DNA of 54,335 nt from Akkermansia muciniphila (GCA_945883695.1 CAMCYK010000009.1:1-54335); one strand, 5' to 3'; shown: positions 25,001 to 33,277, numbered from the stretch's first letter. The notes: generated from the sequence alone by a model not told the origin. Program-made: numbers and translations.

Positions 25001-25490
25001 CACCGAAGTCGCCGGGGGCAGCGGAGCCAAGGGGATGATCGCCTCCCTCGCCAGCCGCGCCGGCAAGGCCCCGGCCCCGGTCGCGCCACCGAAAGACAAG
25101 AAATTCAAAGCCGACCCGGCGGTCCACGAACGCGGGCTCGCGGTTTACAGTCTGACCTGCGTCGCCTGCCACGGCCCCGACGGCAGAGGAGTCCCCGGCG
25201 CCTTCCCGCCGCTCGACGGCTCGGAGTGGCTGCCCGGAGACCTCTCGGTGCCGGTCCGGATCGTGATCAACGGCATCCAGGGGCCGATCAAGGTCGCGGC
25301 CCAGGATTACAACAACGTGATGCCGCCCCACGTCGACCTCGACGACCAGAAAATCTCCGACGTCCTCACCTACGTCCGCCAGAGCTGGTCGAACGACGCC
25401 GCCGCGATCACCCCGGCCGAGGTCAAGGAGGTCCGCGCGAAATACAAGGACCGCATGACGCCCTGGACGGCCCAGGAACTCGGCCACTGA
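22008..25490 (+). CDS. Secreted fusion: ThuA-like domain, PVC-type dehydrogenase propeller, carbohydrate-binding-like module and cytochrome c
   Basis: A 1160-residue exported protein. After a signal peptide (about 20 residues) comes a ThuA-like domain (30-245, with FFGAPTANGPHHD and FLPIHCASACYGGSPEF), which in relatives acts on trehalose or other sugars. Next is the 'putative membrane-bound dehydrogenase' beta-propeller of PVC bacteria (about 285-650, e.g. AEDTNGDGRADKFTTFADKL, NNTWGLGTTSDFDVMG), then a helical HEAT-like stretch (about 660-845). A carbohydrate-binding-type beta domain follows (PNLLPNPAFSEV through LFDDISL, about 850-1005), and finally a cytochrome c domain with haem site C1051-V-A-C1054-H1055. 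This points to a periplasmic sugar-oxidising enzyme passing electrons to its own haem; substrate unknown. It is divergent from the PAS-AraC gene. Confidence 0.85.
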   Translation: MQALRLSILLPLAALGALLAKPLVTPQPEARRLEVLFFGAPTANGPHHDPVTRYRMIKKHLGTEGIDFTYTQDPAEALNAATLAKYDALLMYGNWEQGGPMPADQLKALTGYVEGGGAFLPIHCASACYGGSPEFIKLVGGRFKSHGGEEFKVTNVNQNHPIMRTYGGFRAWDESYVHDNHGDDRVILEKREQEPWTWVREQGKGRVFYTAAGHDHRVWDLPEFQDFIKRGIFWSVGPEKYQQLQALKLPKLEQEKVELPGYLKRQLITEAQKPLSPEDSMKLAQVPAGFELSLFAAEPDIVNPIFVNWDHRGRAFIIQTTDYPNNLHAGNLGNDKIIIAEDTNGDGRADKFTTFADKLSIPTSLVFANGGVIATNGTEMLFLKDSDGDDKADIRKVLFSGFNMGDTHAGVSNLRYGHDGWIYATVGYSGFRGMVGGKEHQFSTGVFRFKPDGSALEFLQNSTNNTWGLGTTSDFDVMGSTANGNPSFYLTHSQAAYAAAGMEAPRTPRADDNPLFNPSSADIRQVDQFDRYTAAAGHAFYTAERFPAPWREKTAFVTEGTGKLVGIFDVSRDGAGYKSVQRFNNLYNSADAWSGPVCAETGPDGAVWICDWYNLIIQHNPTPNKAGSGLDARNGKGNAYETPLRDKQHGRVYRVYPKGTPDDSNPGLDPAKPDTLIAALDHPNLFWRLHAQRLIVESGDKSLAPRLAALVPAGGRAAAHAVHALAGLVALDSATVSAALASEVRAVQRAGIAVATPYQLKDSFLADGKIQVADDRELAEILVGLANLPEDADLGKALFTLLATEESRVTGDTTLQHAWQIAANRHAASVTAAAKAAGFVGDTTAPAMPNLLPNPAFSEVANGQPAGWTDLRTYGGAGPREVKVTSSPQGRDGSACLSISSARPTDSGIAVTVPVKPRTRYRLAAWLKALDHKPSGNGPGAMLNIHMGERTNSVKGSTDWTEVSTEFDSGDRSELLIHCLFGGYGGATGTVLFDDISLTEVAGGSGAKGMIASLASRAGKAPAPVAPPKDKKFKADPAVHERGLAVYSLTCVACHGPDGRGVPGAFPPLDGSEWLPGDLSVPVRIVINGIQGPIKVAAQDYNNVMPPHVDLDDQKISDVLTYVRQSWSNDAAAITPAEVKEVRAKYKDRMTPWTAQELGH

Positions 25491-25527
25491 GGCAAACTTC
25501 CACCGCTTCGGGGAAAGCCCCGCTTCA

Positions 25528-25566
25528 ACGGCATGGACCGATCCACGGTTCATGCCGTCTTTTTTT
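25528..25566 (+). terminator. Rho-independent terminator after the ThuA/dehydrogenase gene
   Basis: Stem ACGGCATGGACCG (25528-25540) pairs with CGGTTCATGCCGT (25546-25558) with one G-T pair and a five-base loop, followed by CTTTTTTT. It lies 38 bases after the stop. Confidence 0.9.
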
Positions 25567-25682
25567 GCCCCCCCGAGCCCGACTTCACGCTCCGCCCGAC
25601 CGCCCGCCCACCTCGCCTTGCAACCCGCCTAAATCGGAGCCTCCACCAGCTTGGCGATCAGCATTACCGTAAGGGGAGTTTT

Positions 25683-25705
25683 TCAAGAAAGTAAAACTAT
25701 CTTGA
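25683..25705. promoter_or_regulatory. Inverted repeat in an AT-rich upstream region of the M50 protease gene
   Basis: TCAAGAAAGT (25683-25692) and ACTATCTTGA (25696-25705) are inverted repeats matching at nine of ten positions with a three-base spacer. They sit 34 bases before the start at 25739 in the only AT-rich stretch of this gap (25670-25725), so they may be an operator or promoter part. Confidence 0.4.
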
Positions 25706-25738
25706 TTTTCATAAAAAATCACGGAGAACTCCTCCCAG

Positions 25739-28615
25739 ATGCTGTCCGGATTTCCAGGGATGTCGATTGGGCTTGCCATGCTGGCACTGGCGTTCGCCAT
25801 CGGGCTGCCCTTGCTCTGCGGCTTCATCGCGCTGGCCAACGTCCGCAAGTACCGGGTCAAGGCCCACCCCGGCGATCCGTCGATGATCCCTCCGGACATC
25901 CGACGCCGGATCGCCCCGTGGTTAAACCGGATGGGCCATTTCGGCTTTCGCCAGATGTTGATTTTCCGCCTCGACAGCACCGGCTACGCGGAGGCCTACC
26001 GCTGGATCCTGGTCAATGAGGAGGAGAAAACCTTCTCGACCCTCGAGTGGACCGTGCCGGTTTCCGGGGCGGGCCCGCGGGTGTCGCTCTCCCTGTTCAC
26101 CGCCTTGCGCGACGGCACCCTGATCGTCACCCTCGACCGCCGCGTGACCCGTCACCCGCCCACCTGGTGGCTGGACGTCCAGCGCTACTTCGGGACGGTG
26201 ACCGCGCAGTGGAAGCATCACTATTCGAGGATCCGCGGCGAACAGGGCCGCATCCTGCCCGCCCTCGACCAGCTCACCGAAATGCTGGCGGCCGACGAGG
26301 AAGCCCGTTACGAAGCCCAGCTCAAGGGCGGAGAATTCACTCCCAGCCGCCACGACCCCGACGCACCCCTCCGGCTACGCGTCGCGCGGCTGCCATCGCG
26401 GGTCCTGCCGGTCCTCGGCGATTTCTTCCGCGGGCGCTACTTCGGCTCCTGCACCCGCCGCGACGTCGCGGCACCCGCGAAAGCCAAACCCGAAGAAGTG
26501 GAGCGGATCGGCGGCGCGGTCGGGCTCTCCCTGAACCAAGCGGTGGAGCAGGATTTGACCCGCTACCGGGCCTTGATCGCGGTCCGCTCAAGCCCGCTCG
26601 ACCATTTCCGCCGGATCCTCCTGCTGCTCGGCACGGTCGCGCTTTTCATCCTGATGTTCGGCCGCGAGCAACCGCTGCAGACCGCGTTCACGGTGATCTT
26701 TCTCGCCGCCCTGCACGAAGCCGGCCATTGGCTGCCGATGCGGCTCTTCGGCTACCGCGGCACCCCCCCGGTCTTCATTCCCTTCACCGGAGCCACCGAG
26801 CGGGCCCGCAAGCTCCACGCCCCGGCCTGGCAGCAACTGACCGTCCTCCTCGGCGGCCCCTTGCCCGGTCTGATCGCCGGACTGGCGACCCTCGGCTACG
26901 GCTACTTCTCCCCCGAAACCCCGCTCTGGTTGCTCGATGCCGCCGGCATGGCGGTCGCCCTCAACGCCTTGCACCTGCTGCCGGTGCTGCCGATGGACGG
27001 CGGAAAAATCATCGACCTGCTGGTCTTCCGCGACCTCCCGCTGCTGCGGCCGTTCTTCACCGTCACCGCCTCGCTGTCGGCCTTCGCCGCGGCGCTCGTC
27101 TTGAAATCCCGGGTGCTGCGCTACATCGCCATGGCCATGTTCGGCGGCGTGATCTGGGACGTCCGGACCATCCAGGTGGTGCGCGGCGCGCGGCGGCTGC
27201 CATGGGCCGGCGAGGTGAACGACGAGGCCGATGCCCTCCGCCGGATCTTCCGGGGACTTCGCCAGGAAGGCCAAGGGGCCTTCATCGGGAGCGATGGCTG
27301 GCACCGGAAGATCGAAGCCCTGGTGATGGAGGTGATGCGCAAACGGCCCTCCGTCGTGACCCGCTTCGCCGGTGGAACCATGCTCGCCGTGGCGGGCGCG
27401 GTCCCCGCCCTGCTGTTGGTCGGGGTGCTGCTCGGTCCGGTCCTCGGCGACGCCGGACGGATGGTCCGCACCGCGGAACACGTGACGGAATTCCGAAAAA
27501 TATTCCCCAAGGAAAGCCGCACCCTTTCAGCCGAGGACCAGCTTTCCCTGGTCAACCTGGCCGCCGAAACCGAATCCGGTGTCGCGACCACCGCGACCAC
27601 CGCGCGAGATCGCCCGCGCCAGACCGCCGAGCTGGTTCGCCATCAAATCGCCGGTCGCCTCGACCACCTGGATTGGCAAAAAGCCAACATCGCCTCCCGC
27701 AACAACGTCATCGGAGCCCAGGTCCTGCCGGTCTGGGTGGAAGTCCAATGCGGCCAGATGGAGCGCGCGGCTCTCGACGGCGACTCCGTGCAAGCGCTCC
27801 GGCGCGCGGAATCGATGCTGGAAATCCTCTCGGCCGTCGAACCCGCGACCAGTCTGGAACGCCGCGAATTGCTGTCCGGCATCGAACTGCGGGTCCTCGG
27901 CCTGATCGAACAGGAGTCCGCGTCGGGCCGGATGACCCCGGCCGATCTTTTGCGATTCGAACAGCGCATCCTCGCCCGGAACCTCGCCCCGAATCCCGAG
28001 GTGGAGGGATTGCTGTTGGTGGCCGCGTGGGCCGATCGCACCCACTTGTCCGCGATCTCCGATGCCGCCGCCCAGGCATCTCTCGACCCACGTTTCTGGC
28101 GCGACCTCTATCCCCGGATCCGCACCGTCCGCCGCCTGCTGGCCGAACAGAATTCGTCCAATCCTCCGGCTTCCGTCGCCCTTGCCCGTTACTGGAGATC
28201 CACGCGACGGGTCGGCGATCTTCCCCCGCAGATCGGGGTGTCGGTTTCGGTAGCTCCCGGCGAGGCGTCGCTCATCCTCAATTTCTGCGAAGAACACCGC
28301 CGCCTCGGCTGGCGGCGGCAGACCACCCTCTCCGCGCTGCGCCTGGAGAGCTACCGCCAGAGGCCGAAGCCCGAGTCGGGGCCGGGCACCTTCCCTGAAC
28401 TATGGAAACATAGCGTCCGGGACGGAGCCATGATGGAATTGGTGCATAAAGGCGGGCCCCTGCTGCGGCTCACGGATATTCGGGAACAACTCCGCAACCG
28501 GATCCCCTTCTGGCTCACGCCGGCCAGCCTGCCGATGCCGCCGTCCACTCCGGCGCTGGACTACGACTGCCTGCTCTTCGGAGCGCCGCCGGTGACCACC
28601 TTGTCGGCCCATTGA
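25739..28615 (+). CDS. Site-2-type (M50) membrane metalloprotease with long extensions
   Basis: A 958-residue protein. One hydrophobic helix at 8-32 is followed by about 250 residues of soluble domain. The M50 core lies at about 292-470, with the zinc-binding motif ALHEAGHWL (His326, Glu327, His330) in a membrane helix and the third ligand motif LPMDGGK (Asp420). Another hydrophobic helix lies near 555-580 (GTMLAVAGAVPALLLVGVLL), and the last 370 residues are soluble, helical and of no family I know. Site-2 proteases cut within membranes, often to free regulators. Ordinary members have about 350-450 residues, so the two large extra domains set it apart. Preceded by an AT-rich region with an inverted repeat. 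Substrate unknown. Confidence 0.82.
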   Translation: MLSGFPGMSIGLAMLALAFAIGLPLLCGFIALANVRKYRVKAHPGDPSMIPPDIRRRIAPWLNRMGHFGFRQMLIFRLDSTGYAEAYRWILVNEEEKTFSTLEWTVPVSGAGPRVSLSLFTALRDGTLIVTLDRRVTRHPPTWWLDVQRYFGTVTAQWKHHYSRIRGEQGRILPALDQLTEMLAADEEARYEAQLKGGEFTPSRHDPDAPLRLRVARLPSRVLPVLGDFFRGRYFGSCTRRDVAAPAKAKPEEVERIGGAVGLSLNQAVEQDLTRYRALIAVRSSPLDHFRRILLLLGTVALFILMFGREQPLQTAFTVIFLAALHEAGHWLPMRLFGYRGTPPVFIPFTGATERARKLHAPAWQQLTVLLGGPLPGLIAGLATLGYGYFSPETPLWLLDAAGMAVALNALHLLPVLPMDGGKIIDLLVFRDLPLLRPFFTVTASLSAFAAALVLKSRVLRYIAMAMFGGVIWDVRTIQVVRGARRLPWAGEVNDEADALRRIFRGLRQEGQGAFIGSDGWHRKIEALVMEVMRKRPSVVTRFAGGTMLAVAGAVPALLLVGVLLGPVLGDAGRMVRTAEHVTEFRKIFPKESRTLSAEDQLSLVNLAAETESGVATTATTARDRPRQTAELVRHQIAGRLDHLDWQKANIASRNNVIGAQVLPVWVEVQCGQMERAALDGDSVQALRRAESMLEILSAVEPATSLERRELLSGIELRVLGLIEQESASGRMTPADLLRFEQRILARNLAPNPEVEGLLLVAAWADRTHLSAISDAAAQASLDPRFWRDLYPRIRTVRRLLAEQNSSNPPASVALARYWRSTRRVGDLPPQIGVSVSVAPGEASLILNFCEEHRRLGWRRQTTLSALRLESYRQRPKPESGPGTFPELWKHSVRDGAMMELVHKGGPLLRLTDIREQLRNRIPFWLTPASLPMPPSTPALDYDCLLFGAPPVTTLSAH

Positions 28616-28745
28616 TCTGCTTGCGGGTTCCGACTCCTCCGCCCGGACGGGGAAGCTGGCCGAATCGGCGGAGCAAATTTCCCCTTGATAGCCAGCAGGC
28701 TTTCATCTAACACGCGTGCGGCAATTTATGCCATCCCCCCATAAC

Positions 28746-29216
28746 ATGAAAAAACTGCTGCTTCACGCGTTCGCGCTGATCACCACCCTGCTCCCCCTCC
28801 AAATGGCTCACGCCGCCCCGAAGCCCCCGCCGGTGTTCGGCGGCTGGTCGCCCGGCAAGACCTTCACCTTCACGGTGGCCACTGTCATTTCTTCCGGCAC
28901 CCAGGGTGCCCAGATCATCAATCCGGCACCGATTCCCAATGGCGTGCCGTTCCTCACGGCCGGCCAAGCGGTGACTTTCACGATCGGCAAGAAGGGCGAG
29001 CTGACCGCACCCGGCATCAAGATCGCCTTCCAGGCCGACGGCGGGTCCGCCAATGTCTTCATCAACAAGCCGAAGAAGGGTGCCCAACCGGTCACCGCCT
29101 CGGTCTTCAAGAACCCCGAAACCGGAGAACCGCTCGGCGTCGCCTTGAGCTTTTTCACTTTCAAGCTCACCAAGCGGGTTCCCAACGTCAACACGGTCTA
29201 TTACACGTTGAATTGA
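28746..29216 (+). CDS. Small secreted protein, function unknown
   Basis: A 156-residue protein with a clear Sec signal peptide (MKKLLLHAFALITTLLPLQ, ending MAHA-A near residue 23). The mature part is rich in Thr, Val, Phe and Pro and looks like a small all-beta domain (FGGWSPGKTFTFTVATVISS at its start, TFKLTKRVPNVNTVYYTLN at the end). No cysteines and no recognised family. The ATG at 28746 is preferred because it begins the signal peptide. It follows the M50 protease gene after 130 bases and is convergent with folC across a hairpin. Confidence 0.7.
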   Translation: MKKLLLHAFALITTLLPLQMAHAAPKPPPVFGGWSPGKTFTFTVATVISSGTQGAQIINPAPIPNGVPFLTAGQAVTFTIGKKGELTAPGIKIAFQADGGSANVFINKPKKGAQPVTASVFKNPETGEPLGVALSFFTFKLTKRVPNVNTVYYTLN

Positions 29217-29240
29217 CCGTCGGCGTCCCGACCTGATCTT

Positions 29241-29269
29241 GTGAAGGAGGGCCTCCCGCCCTCCTTCAC
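29241..29269. terminator. Hairpin between convergent genes, possible bidirectional terminator
   Basis: A perfect 12-bp stem GTGAAGGAGGGC/GCCCTCCTTCAC with a five-base loop. It overlaps the folC stop codon (29266-29268) and lies 25 bases after the stop of the plus-strand gene. There is no T-run on either side, so intrinsic termination is uncertain. Confidence 0.5.
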
Positions 29270-30486
29270 TGCGTACTCGACTGGAACCCGCCGCCGGCCA
29301 TCCACGCCCGCGCCTCGCCCACGAGGAACAGCGATCCCGCCACCAGCACCGGCCCGCCCCCCGCCAAGGCCGCCGCGAAGGCTTCTTCGAACGATCCGTG
29401 CAACACCGGTGAAGGCAGCCCGGCGGGCAGGAAGCCGGCGAGGTCGGCCGCCGCCACCGCCCGCGGGGTGTCGACCGGACACAGATGGATGACCTCCGCC
29501 AGCGGCCCCAGCACGGCGAGCATCCCCGCGATGTCTTTCGCCGCCACCGCGCTGAACACCAGCGTCGCCTTGCGCGACCCGAACTCGGCCCGCCAGGTCG
29601 CCGCCAGCACCCCGGCTCCCTGCGGGTTGTGCGCGCCGTCGAGCACCACCACACATCCCTCGTGTTCCACCCGTTCAAAGCGGCCGGGCCAGCGGACCGA
29701 CGACAAGCCGTGCAGCACCACCTCGTAATGGAGCCGGATTCCCGCCGCGTGAAGGCACTCCAGCGCCAGCGCGGCATTCCACCGCTGATGCTCCCCGGGC
29801 AGGGCGATGGGATATCCTAACAGCGGCTCGAGGATGAATGACAAGGGCGTCCGCCGTTCGTTCGCCTCGCGCTTCAAGACCGTTGCCACGCCGTCCGTCT
29901 GGGGCGCGGAAAGCGCCGGCTTGCCCTCGAGGAAAATCCCGGCCTTCTCCGCGGCGATCTGTTCCACCGTGTCGCCCAGCCACTGCATGTGGTCGAGTCC
30001 CACCGGCGTGATCGCGCAGACATCGGCCGGCACCGCGGTGGTCGCGTCGAGCCGCCCGCCCATGCCGGTTTCCAGCACGATCAGCTCGCACTCCCGCTCG
30101 CGGAACCAGCGCATCGCCAGCGCCAGGCTGATCTCGAAGAAGGTCGGATGGGGATCGAGCGCCTCGCAGAGCCCGCGCAACTCGCTCAGGCCCGCCGCGC
30201 ATTCCTCCTCCGGAATGTCCGCGCCGGACACCCGGATCCGCTCGCGGTAGTCGACCAGATGCGGCGAGGTGAACAGTCCGGTGCGGCAACCCGCCGCGCG
30301 GGCCACCGCGTCGATCATCGCGCACGTGCTCCCCTTGCCGTTGGTGCCGGCCACGTGGATCACCTTCACGCCGTGGGCCGGAAAAGCCAGGTAGTCCTTG
30401 AGCAGCCGCCGCGGCCCGTCGAGCCCCAGCTTGATGCCGAACATCTGGGTCGAAAACAGCCAATCGATGGACTCGCGATAGGTCAC
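29266..30486 (-). CDS. folC: Bifunctional folylpolyglutamate synthase/dihydrofolate synthase
   Basis: FolC adds glutamate to dihydropteroate and then to reduced folates, using ATP, in the cytoplasm. The 406-residue protein has the ATP-binding P-loop VIHVAGTNGKGSTCAMID, followed by TGLFTSPHLVDYRERIRVSG and the Mur-ligase-type motifs VLETGMGGRLDATTAV and ITPVGLDHMQWLGDTVEQIA. It ends with the glutamate-ligase domain (VVLDGAHNPQGAGVL). A GTG start is used, with a G-rich ribosome binding site (AAGGGGG) about five bases upstream. It lies ten bases downstream of accD; the accD-folC order also occurs in E. coli. It is the last gene of the cysS-to-folC run. Confidence 0.95.
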   Translation of the reverse strand: MTYRESIDWLFSTQMFGIKLGLDGPRRLLKDYLAFPAHGVKVIHVAGTNGKGSTCAMIDAVARAAGCRTGLFTSPHLVDYRERIRVSGADIPEEECAAGLSELRGLCEALDPHPTFFEISLALAMRWFRERECELIVLETGMGGRLDATTAVPADVCAITPVGLDHMQWLGDTVEQIAAEKAGIFLEGKPALSAPQTDGVATVLKREANERRTPLSFILEPLLGYPIALPGEHQRWNAALALECLHAAGIRLHYEVVLHGLSSVRWPGRFERVEHEGCVVVLDGAHNPQGAGVLAATWRAEFGSRKATLVFSAVAAKDIAGMLAVLGPLAEVIHLCPVDTPRAVAAADLAGFLPAGLPSPVLHGSFEEAFAAALAGGGPVLVAGSLFLVGEARAWMAGGGFQSSTQ

Positions 30487-30496
30487 GGATCCCCCT

Positions 30497-31324
30497 TCAA
30501 GGCATCATGAAGGCCAGCAAGCGGGCCAGCTCTTCCCGCAGCTTGTTCCGCGGGACAATCGCGTCCACCAGCCCGTGCTCGAGCATGAATTCGGCGGTCT
30601 GGAAGCCGGCCGGCAAGTTCTGGTGGGTGGTTTCCTTGACCACCCGCGGTCCGGCGAAGCCGATCATGCACTTCGGCTCGGCGAGGTTGACATCGCCGAT
30701 CGTCGCGAACGAAGCCGTCACCCCGCCGGTGGTCGGATGGGTCATCACCGAGATATACGGCAGCCGCGCTTCCGCCAAGCGGGCCAGCGCGCCGCAGGTC
30801 TTGGCCATCTGCATCAGCGACAGCATCCCCTCCTGCATCCGGGCACCGGACGAGGCGGAGACGATCACCATGCCGCGCTTCTCGGCGACCGCCTGTTCGA
30901 CCGCGCGGGTGATCTTTTCGCCGACCACCGAGCCCATCGAGCCGGCGAAAAACTTGAAGTCCATCACCGCGATCATCGCCGGTTGGCCGCCGATGGTCAC
31001 CCGGCCGGTCACCACGGCGTCGTCGAGACCGGTCTTTTCGCGCATCGCCGCGATCTTTTCCGGATAGTTGGCGAAGCCGAGCGGGTTGGCGGACACCAGG
31101 CCCAGACCCGTCTCCTCGAAGCTGCCGGGATCCGCCAGCAGCTCGGTCCGCTCGCGCGAATCCATCAGGAAATGGCAGCCGCAGTGATGGCAGGTCTGGA
31201 GGTGCTGCTTGAGTTCGAGCGTGTGCAGCATGGCCCCGCAATCGGCGCACTTGGTCCACAGACCTTCCGGCATGTCGTCGCGGCGCTTGAGTCGGCGGAG
31301 GGTTGGCTTGTCGAAAATGCCCAT
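30497..31324 (-). CDS. accD: Acetyl-CoA carboxylase carboxyltransferase subunit beta
   Basis: AccD forms, with AccA, the carboxyltransferase that moves the carboxyl group from biotin to acetyl-CoA, giving malonyl-CoA for fatty acid synthesis. The 275-residue protein begins with the AccD zinc finger (C26, C29, C45, C48 in CADCG...CHHCG), followed by the crotonase-fold carboxyltransferase domain (GFANYPEKI, VMDFKFFAGSMGSVVGEKI, VIVSASSGARMQEGMLSLMQ and HPTTGGVTASFATIGDV). The ATG at 31324 gives the standard MGIFDKP start; an upstream in-frame ATG overlaps comF and is unlikely. It lies between comF and folC on the same strand. Confidence 0.96.
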   Translation of the reverse strand: MGIFDKPTLRRLKRRDDMPEGLWTKCADCGAMLHTLELKQHLQTCHHCGCHFLMDSRERTELLADPGSFEETGLGLVSANPLGFANYPEKIAAMREKTGLDDAVVTGRVTIGGQPAMIAVMDFKFFAGSMGSVVGEKITRAVEQAVAEKRGMVIVSASSGARMQEGMLSLMQMAKTCGALARLAEARLPYISVMTHPTTGGVTASFATIGDVNLAEPKCMIGFAGPRVVKETTHQNLPAGFQTAEFMLEHGLVDAIVPRNKLREELARLLAFMMP

Positions 31325-31355
31325 GGTTCGCGAAAATCGGGGTTGGGACAGGAGG

Positions 31356-32108
31356 CTAGCCACGCATCACCGTGACGACAACCACCTTTTGAACGCCCGC
31401 CCGGCGCAGCATGCGGGCGCACTCGTCGGAGGTGGCGCCGGTGGTGAACACATCATCCACCACCACCGCGCCGGCGGGCTTCGCCGCGGCGAAGGTCCCG
31501 CCCGCCGCGGACAAGGCGAAGGCACCACGGAGATTCTTCAGCCGCTGGGCCCGGCTCAGCCGGGTCTGGCTGCCGGTGCTGCGGATCCGCCGCAAGGCGG
31601 GACAAAGCGGCAGCCCGGTCGCCCGCGCCAGCGAGCGGGCGATCTCTTCGGCCTGGTTGAAATAGCGCCACAAGCGCCGCCGCCGGTGCAGCGGGACCGG
31701 CACCAGCGGCCAGCCTTCCGCCAGGGCCACCGCCAGCCGCGGATCGTCGGCGAAGGCCCGGCCGGCCAGGCGGCCGAGCTCGCCAGCGAGCTCGATCCGG
31801 CGGCCGTACTTCAAGTCGTGGATCATCCCCAGCACCAGCGGGTGGTTCGGCAGCGCCGGCCGCGCGAACTCGAAGGAGAACTCGAGGTCCCGGCAATTCG
31901 GACAGTCGAAGGCCCCTTCGATCCGTCCTTCGAATTCCTCCCCGCAGCTCCGGCAAAACGGCATGCGCAGCGATGGCAAGCTGTCGCGGCAAGCTCCGCA
32001 CAGCGAGCGATCGCCCGCGATGCCCTCGCCGCAGCCATGGCACAAGCCCGGATAGACGAGGTCCAGAACCCACGACCAAAGCCCGCGCCGCTCCCCGCTT
32101 TCGTCCAT
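31356..32108 (-). CDS. comF: ComF-family amidophosphoribosyltransferase-like protein
   Basis: A 250-residue protein with an N-terminal zinc-finger region (YPGLCHGCGEG, LCGACRDSL, FCRSCGEEF, FDCPNCRDL) and a C-terminal phosphoribosyltransferase fold with the PRPP-binding loop VVVDDVFTTGATSDECARML. LVPVPLHRRRRLWRYFNQAE is the typical ComF central motif. ComF is needed for DNA uptake in naturally competent bacteria and is thought to act in the cytoplasm on incoming single strands; many non-competent bacteria also carry it. The pilus-type genes at 37256-42614 could in principle serve uptake, but no ComEA or ComEC is in the window. It sits seven bases after the CPBP gene. Confidence 0.9.
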   Translation of the reverse strand: MDESGERRGLWSWVLDLVYPGLCHGCGEGIAGDRSLCGACRDSLPSLRMPFCRSCGEEFEGRIEGAFDCPNCRDLEFSFEFARPALPNHPLVLGMIHDLKYGRRIELAGELGRLAGRAFADDPRLAVALAEGWPLVPVPLHRRRRLWRYFNQAEEIARSLARATGLPLCPALRRIRSTGSQTRLSRAQRLKNLRGAFALSAAGGTFAAAKPAGAVVVDDVFTTGATSDECARMLRRAGVQKVVVVTVMRG

Positions 32109-32115
32109 GGCGGGC

Positions 32116-33222
32116 TCAGCTCCGGTAATCCGCCGGAGCCTCCCGCGGACGGGTCATCGAGTGGATCATGATCCCGGTGACGATCACCACCGAAAGCGGC
32201 AGCAACCCTTCCAACAAGGTCATCCCCACCAGCCAGCGGACGGGCTCCGGCAATCCGATCACCGGCCAGGTCGCCGCCTTGAACAGCCCGATGCCGAGAA
32301 TCCAGCCGATGTGCAGGCCGATCGGCAACCACAACGAGGCGGTCCGGTAGCGGGCGTAGGCCAGCACCACCCCGACCGCCGCCAGGATCAGGAAGCGCGA
32401 GACCATCGACAGCGGATCGGCGAAGCGGCCGAAAATCTGGCCGAGCATCACGAAGCCCGCGTTCATCGCCTCCGGGTCCGGCACCCGCGCCATCGGCGGC
32501 GGCTGCAGGAAATGCACGAAGGCGAACAGGAACGACAACAGCGCGATCGCCGGCGCCGGCCGCATGGCCCGCAGGAAAATGCCGAGCAGCACGCCGCGAA
32601 ACAGGATCTCCTCGAGCAGCGAAACCACCAGCGCGCCCGGCAGCAGCTTGGTGAACGCCTTGGCCAGGTCGATCTCCATCAGGAACTTGTTCGGCGCGCC
32701 GCGGGTCGAAAACGGGGCGTCCCGCCACACGAAGCAGCCGGCCTGCAACATCAGCCATCCGGACAGCAGCAGCAGTCCGGCGGCGAGCACCATGCCGGTG
32801 GACAGCTGCCACCAGCCTTGCGGATTCCGCCGCAGCGGCTGCCCGCGGTCGGAGATCACCACGTTGTCCGGCAACCGCAGCGACCACGGGGTGTCGCGGT
32901 AGCTGCCCGGCGGCCGGCCGAGCTTCAGCCACGCCGTCAGCGGGAACAGCAGCACCAGCGCGGCGAGCATCACCGCGCGGTCGAAGAAGCGGGGAAACTC
33001 CGACCGGCCGGCCGCGTCGGCGACATACCGAATCAAGCCGCTGTAATCCTTTTCCTTCGACACTTCCGCCAGGCCCTTGCCGAGTTGGTATAAAAGAGGG
33101 GCGAGCACCGCACCCAATACCAAGCTCGCCGCCACATAGGCGAAGATCTTGAACACATCGCTTTCCAAGCCGCGGCGCACGGTCCGGAGGCTAGTTTCCA
33201 CCGGGAAAGTTCCAAGTTCCAA
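32116..33222 (-). CDS. CPBP family intramembrane glutamic endopeptidase
   Basis: A multi-pass membrane protein (about 368 residues) of the CPBP/Abi family. About eight hydrophobic segments are visible. The family motifs are complete: SLLEEILFRG (Glu204, Glu205, Arg209), FAFVHFLQ (His237) and a C-terminal GLHIGWILG histidine. Eukaryotic relatives (Rce1) cut prenylated CaaX proteins; bacterial ones are linked to bacteriocin immunity or remain uncharacterised. The start is uncertain: the frame opens at a TTG (33222), with a GTG at 33180 as an equally plausible start; no ATG lies upstream of the first helix and no Shine-Dalgarno is seen. It is probably co-transcribed with comF. Confidence 0.85.
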   Translation of the reverse strand: MELGTFPVETSLRTVRRGLESDVFKIFAYVAASLVLGAVLAPLLYQLGKGLAEVSKEKDYSGLIRYVADAAGRSEFPRFFDRAVMLAALVLLFPLTAWLKLGRPPGSYRDTPWSLRLPDNVVISDRGQPLRRNPQGWWQLSTGMVLAAGLLLLSGWLMLQAGCFVWRDAPFSTRGAPNKFLMEIDLAKAFTKLLPGALVVSLLEEILFRGVLLGIFLRAMRPAPAIALLSFLFAFVHFLQPPPMARVPDPEAMNAGFVMLGQIFGRFADPLSMVSRFLILAAVGVVLAYARYRTASLWLPIGLHIGWILGIGLFKAATWPVIGLPEPVRWLVGMTLLEGLLPLSVVIVTGIMIHSMTRPREAPADYRS

Positions 33223-33277
33223 TTCAGCGGGATCGACAGGAAAGCCCCGCTGACGGCTGGAAAGTTCCCGAGTCGCC

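Noticed and set aside
21762-25553. 1263-residue open frame on the minus strand opposite the ThuA/dehydrogenase gene
   Set aside because: Its composition (Gly/Val/Arg/Glu-rich, no domain) is that of an antisense shadow in GC-rich DNA; the plus-strand gene has clear domains and a signal peptide.
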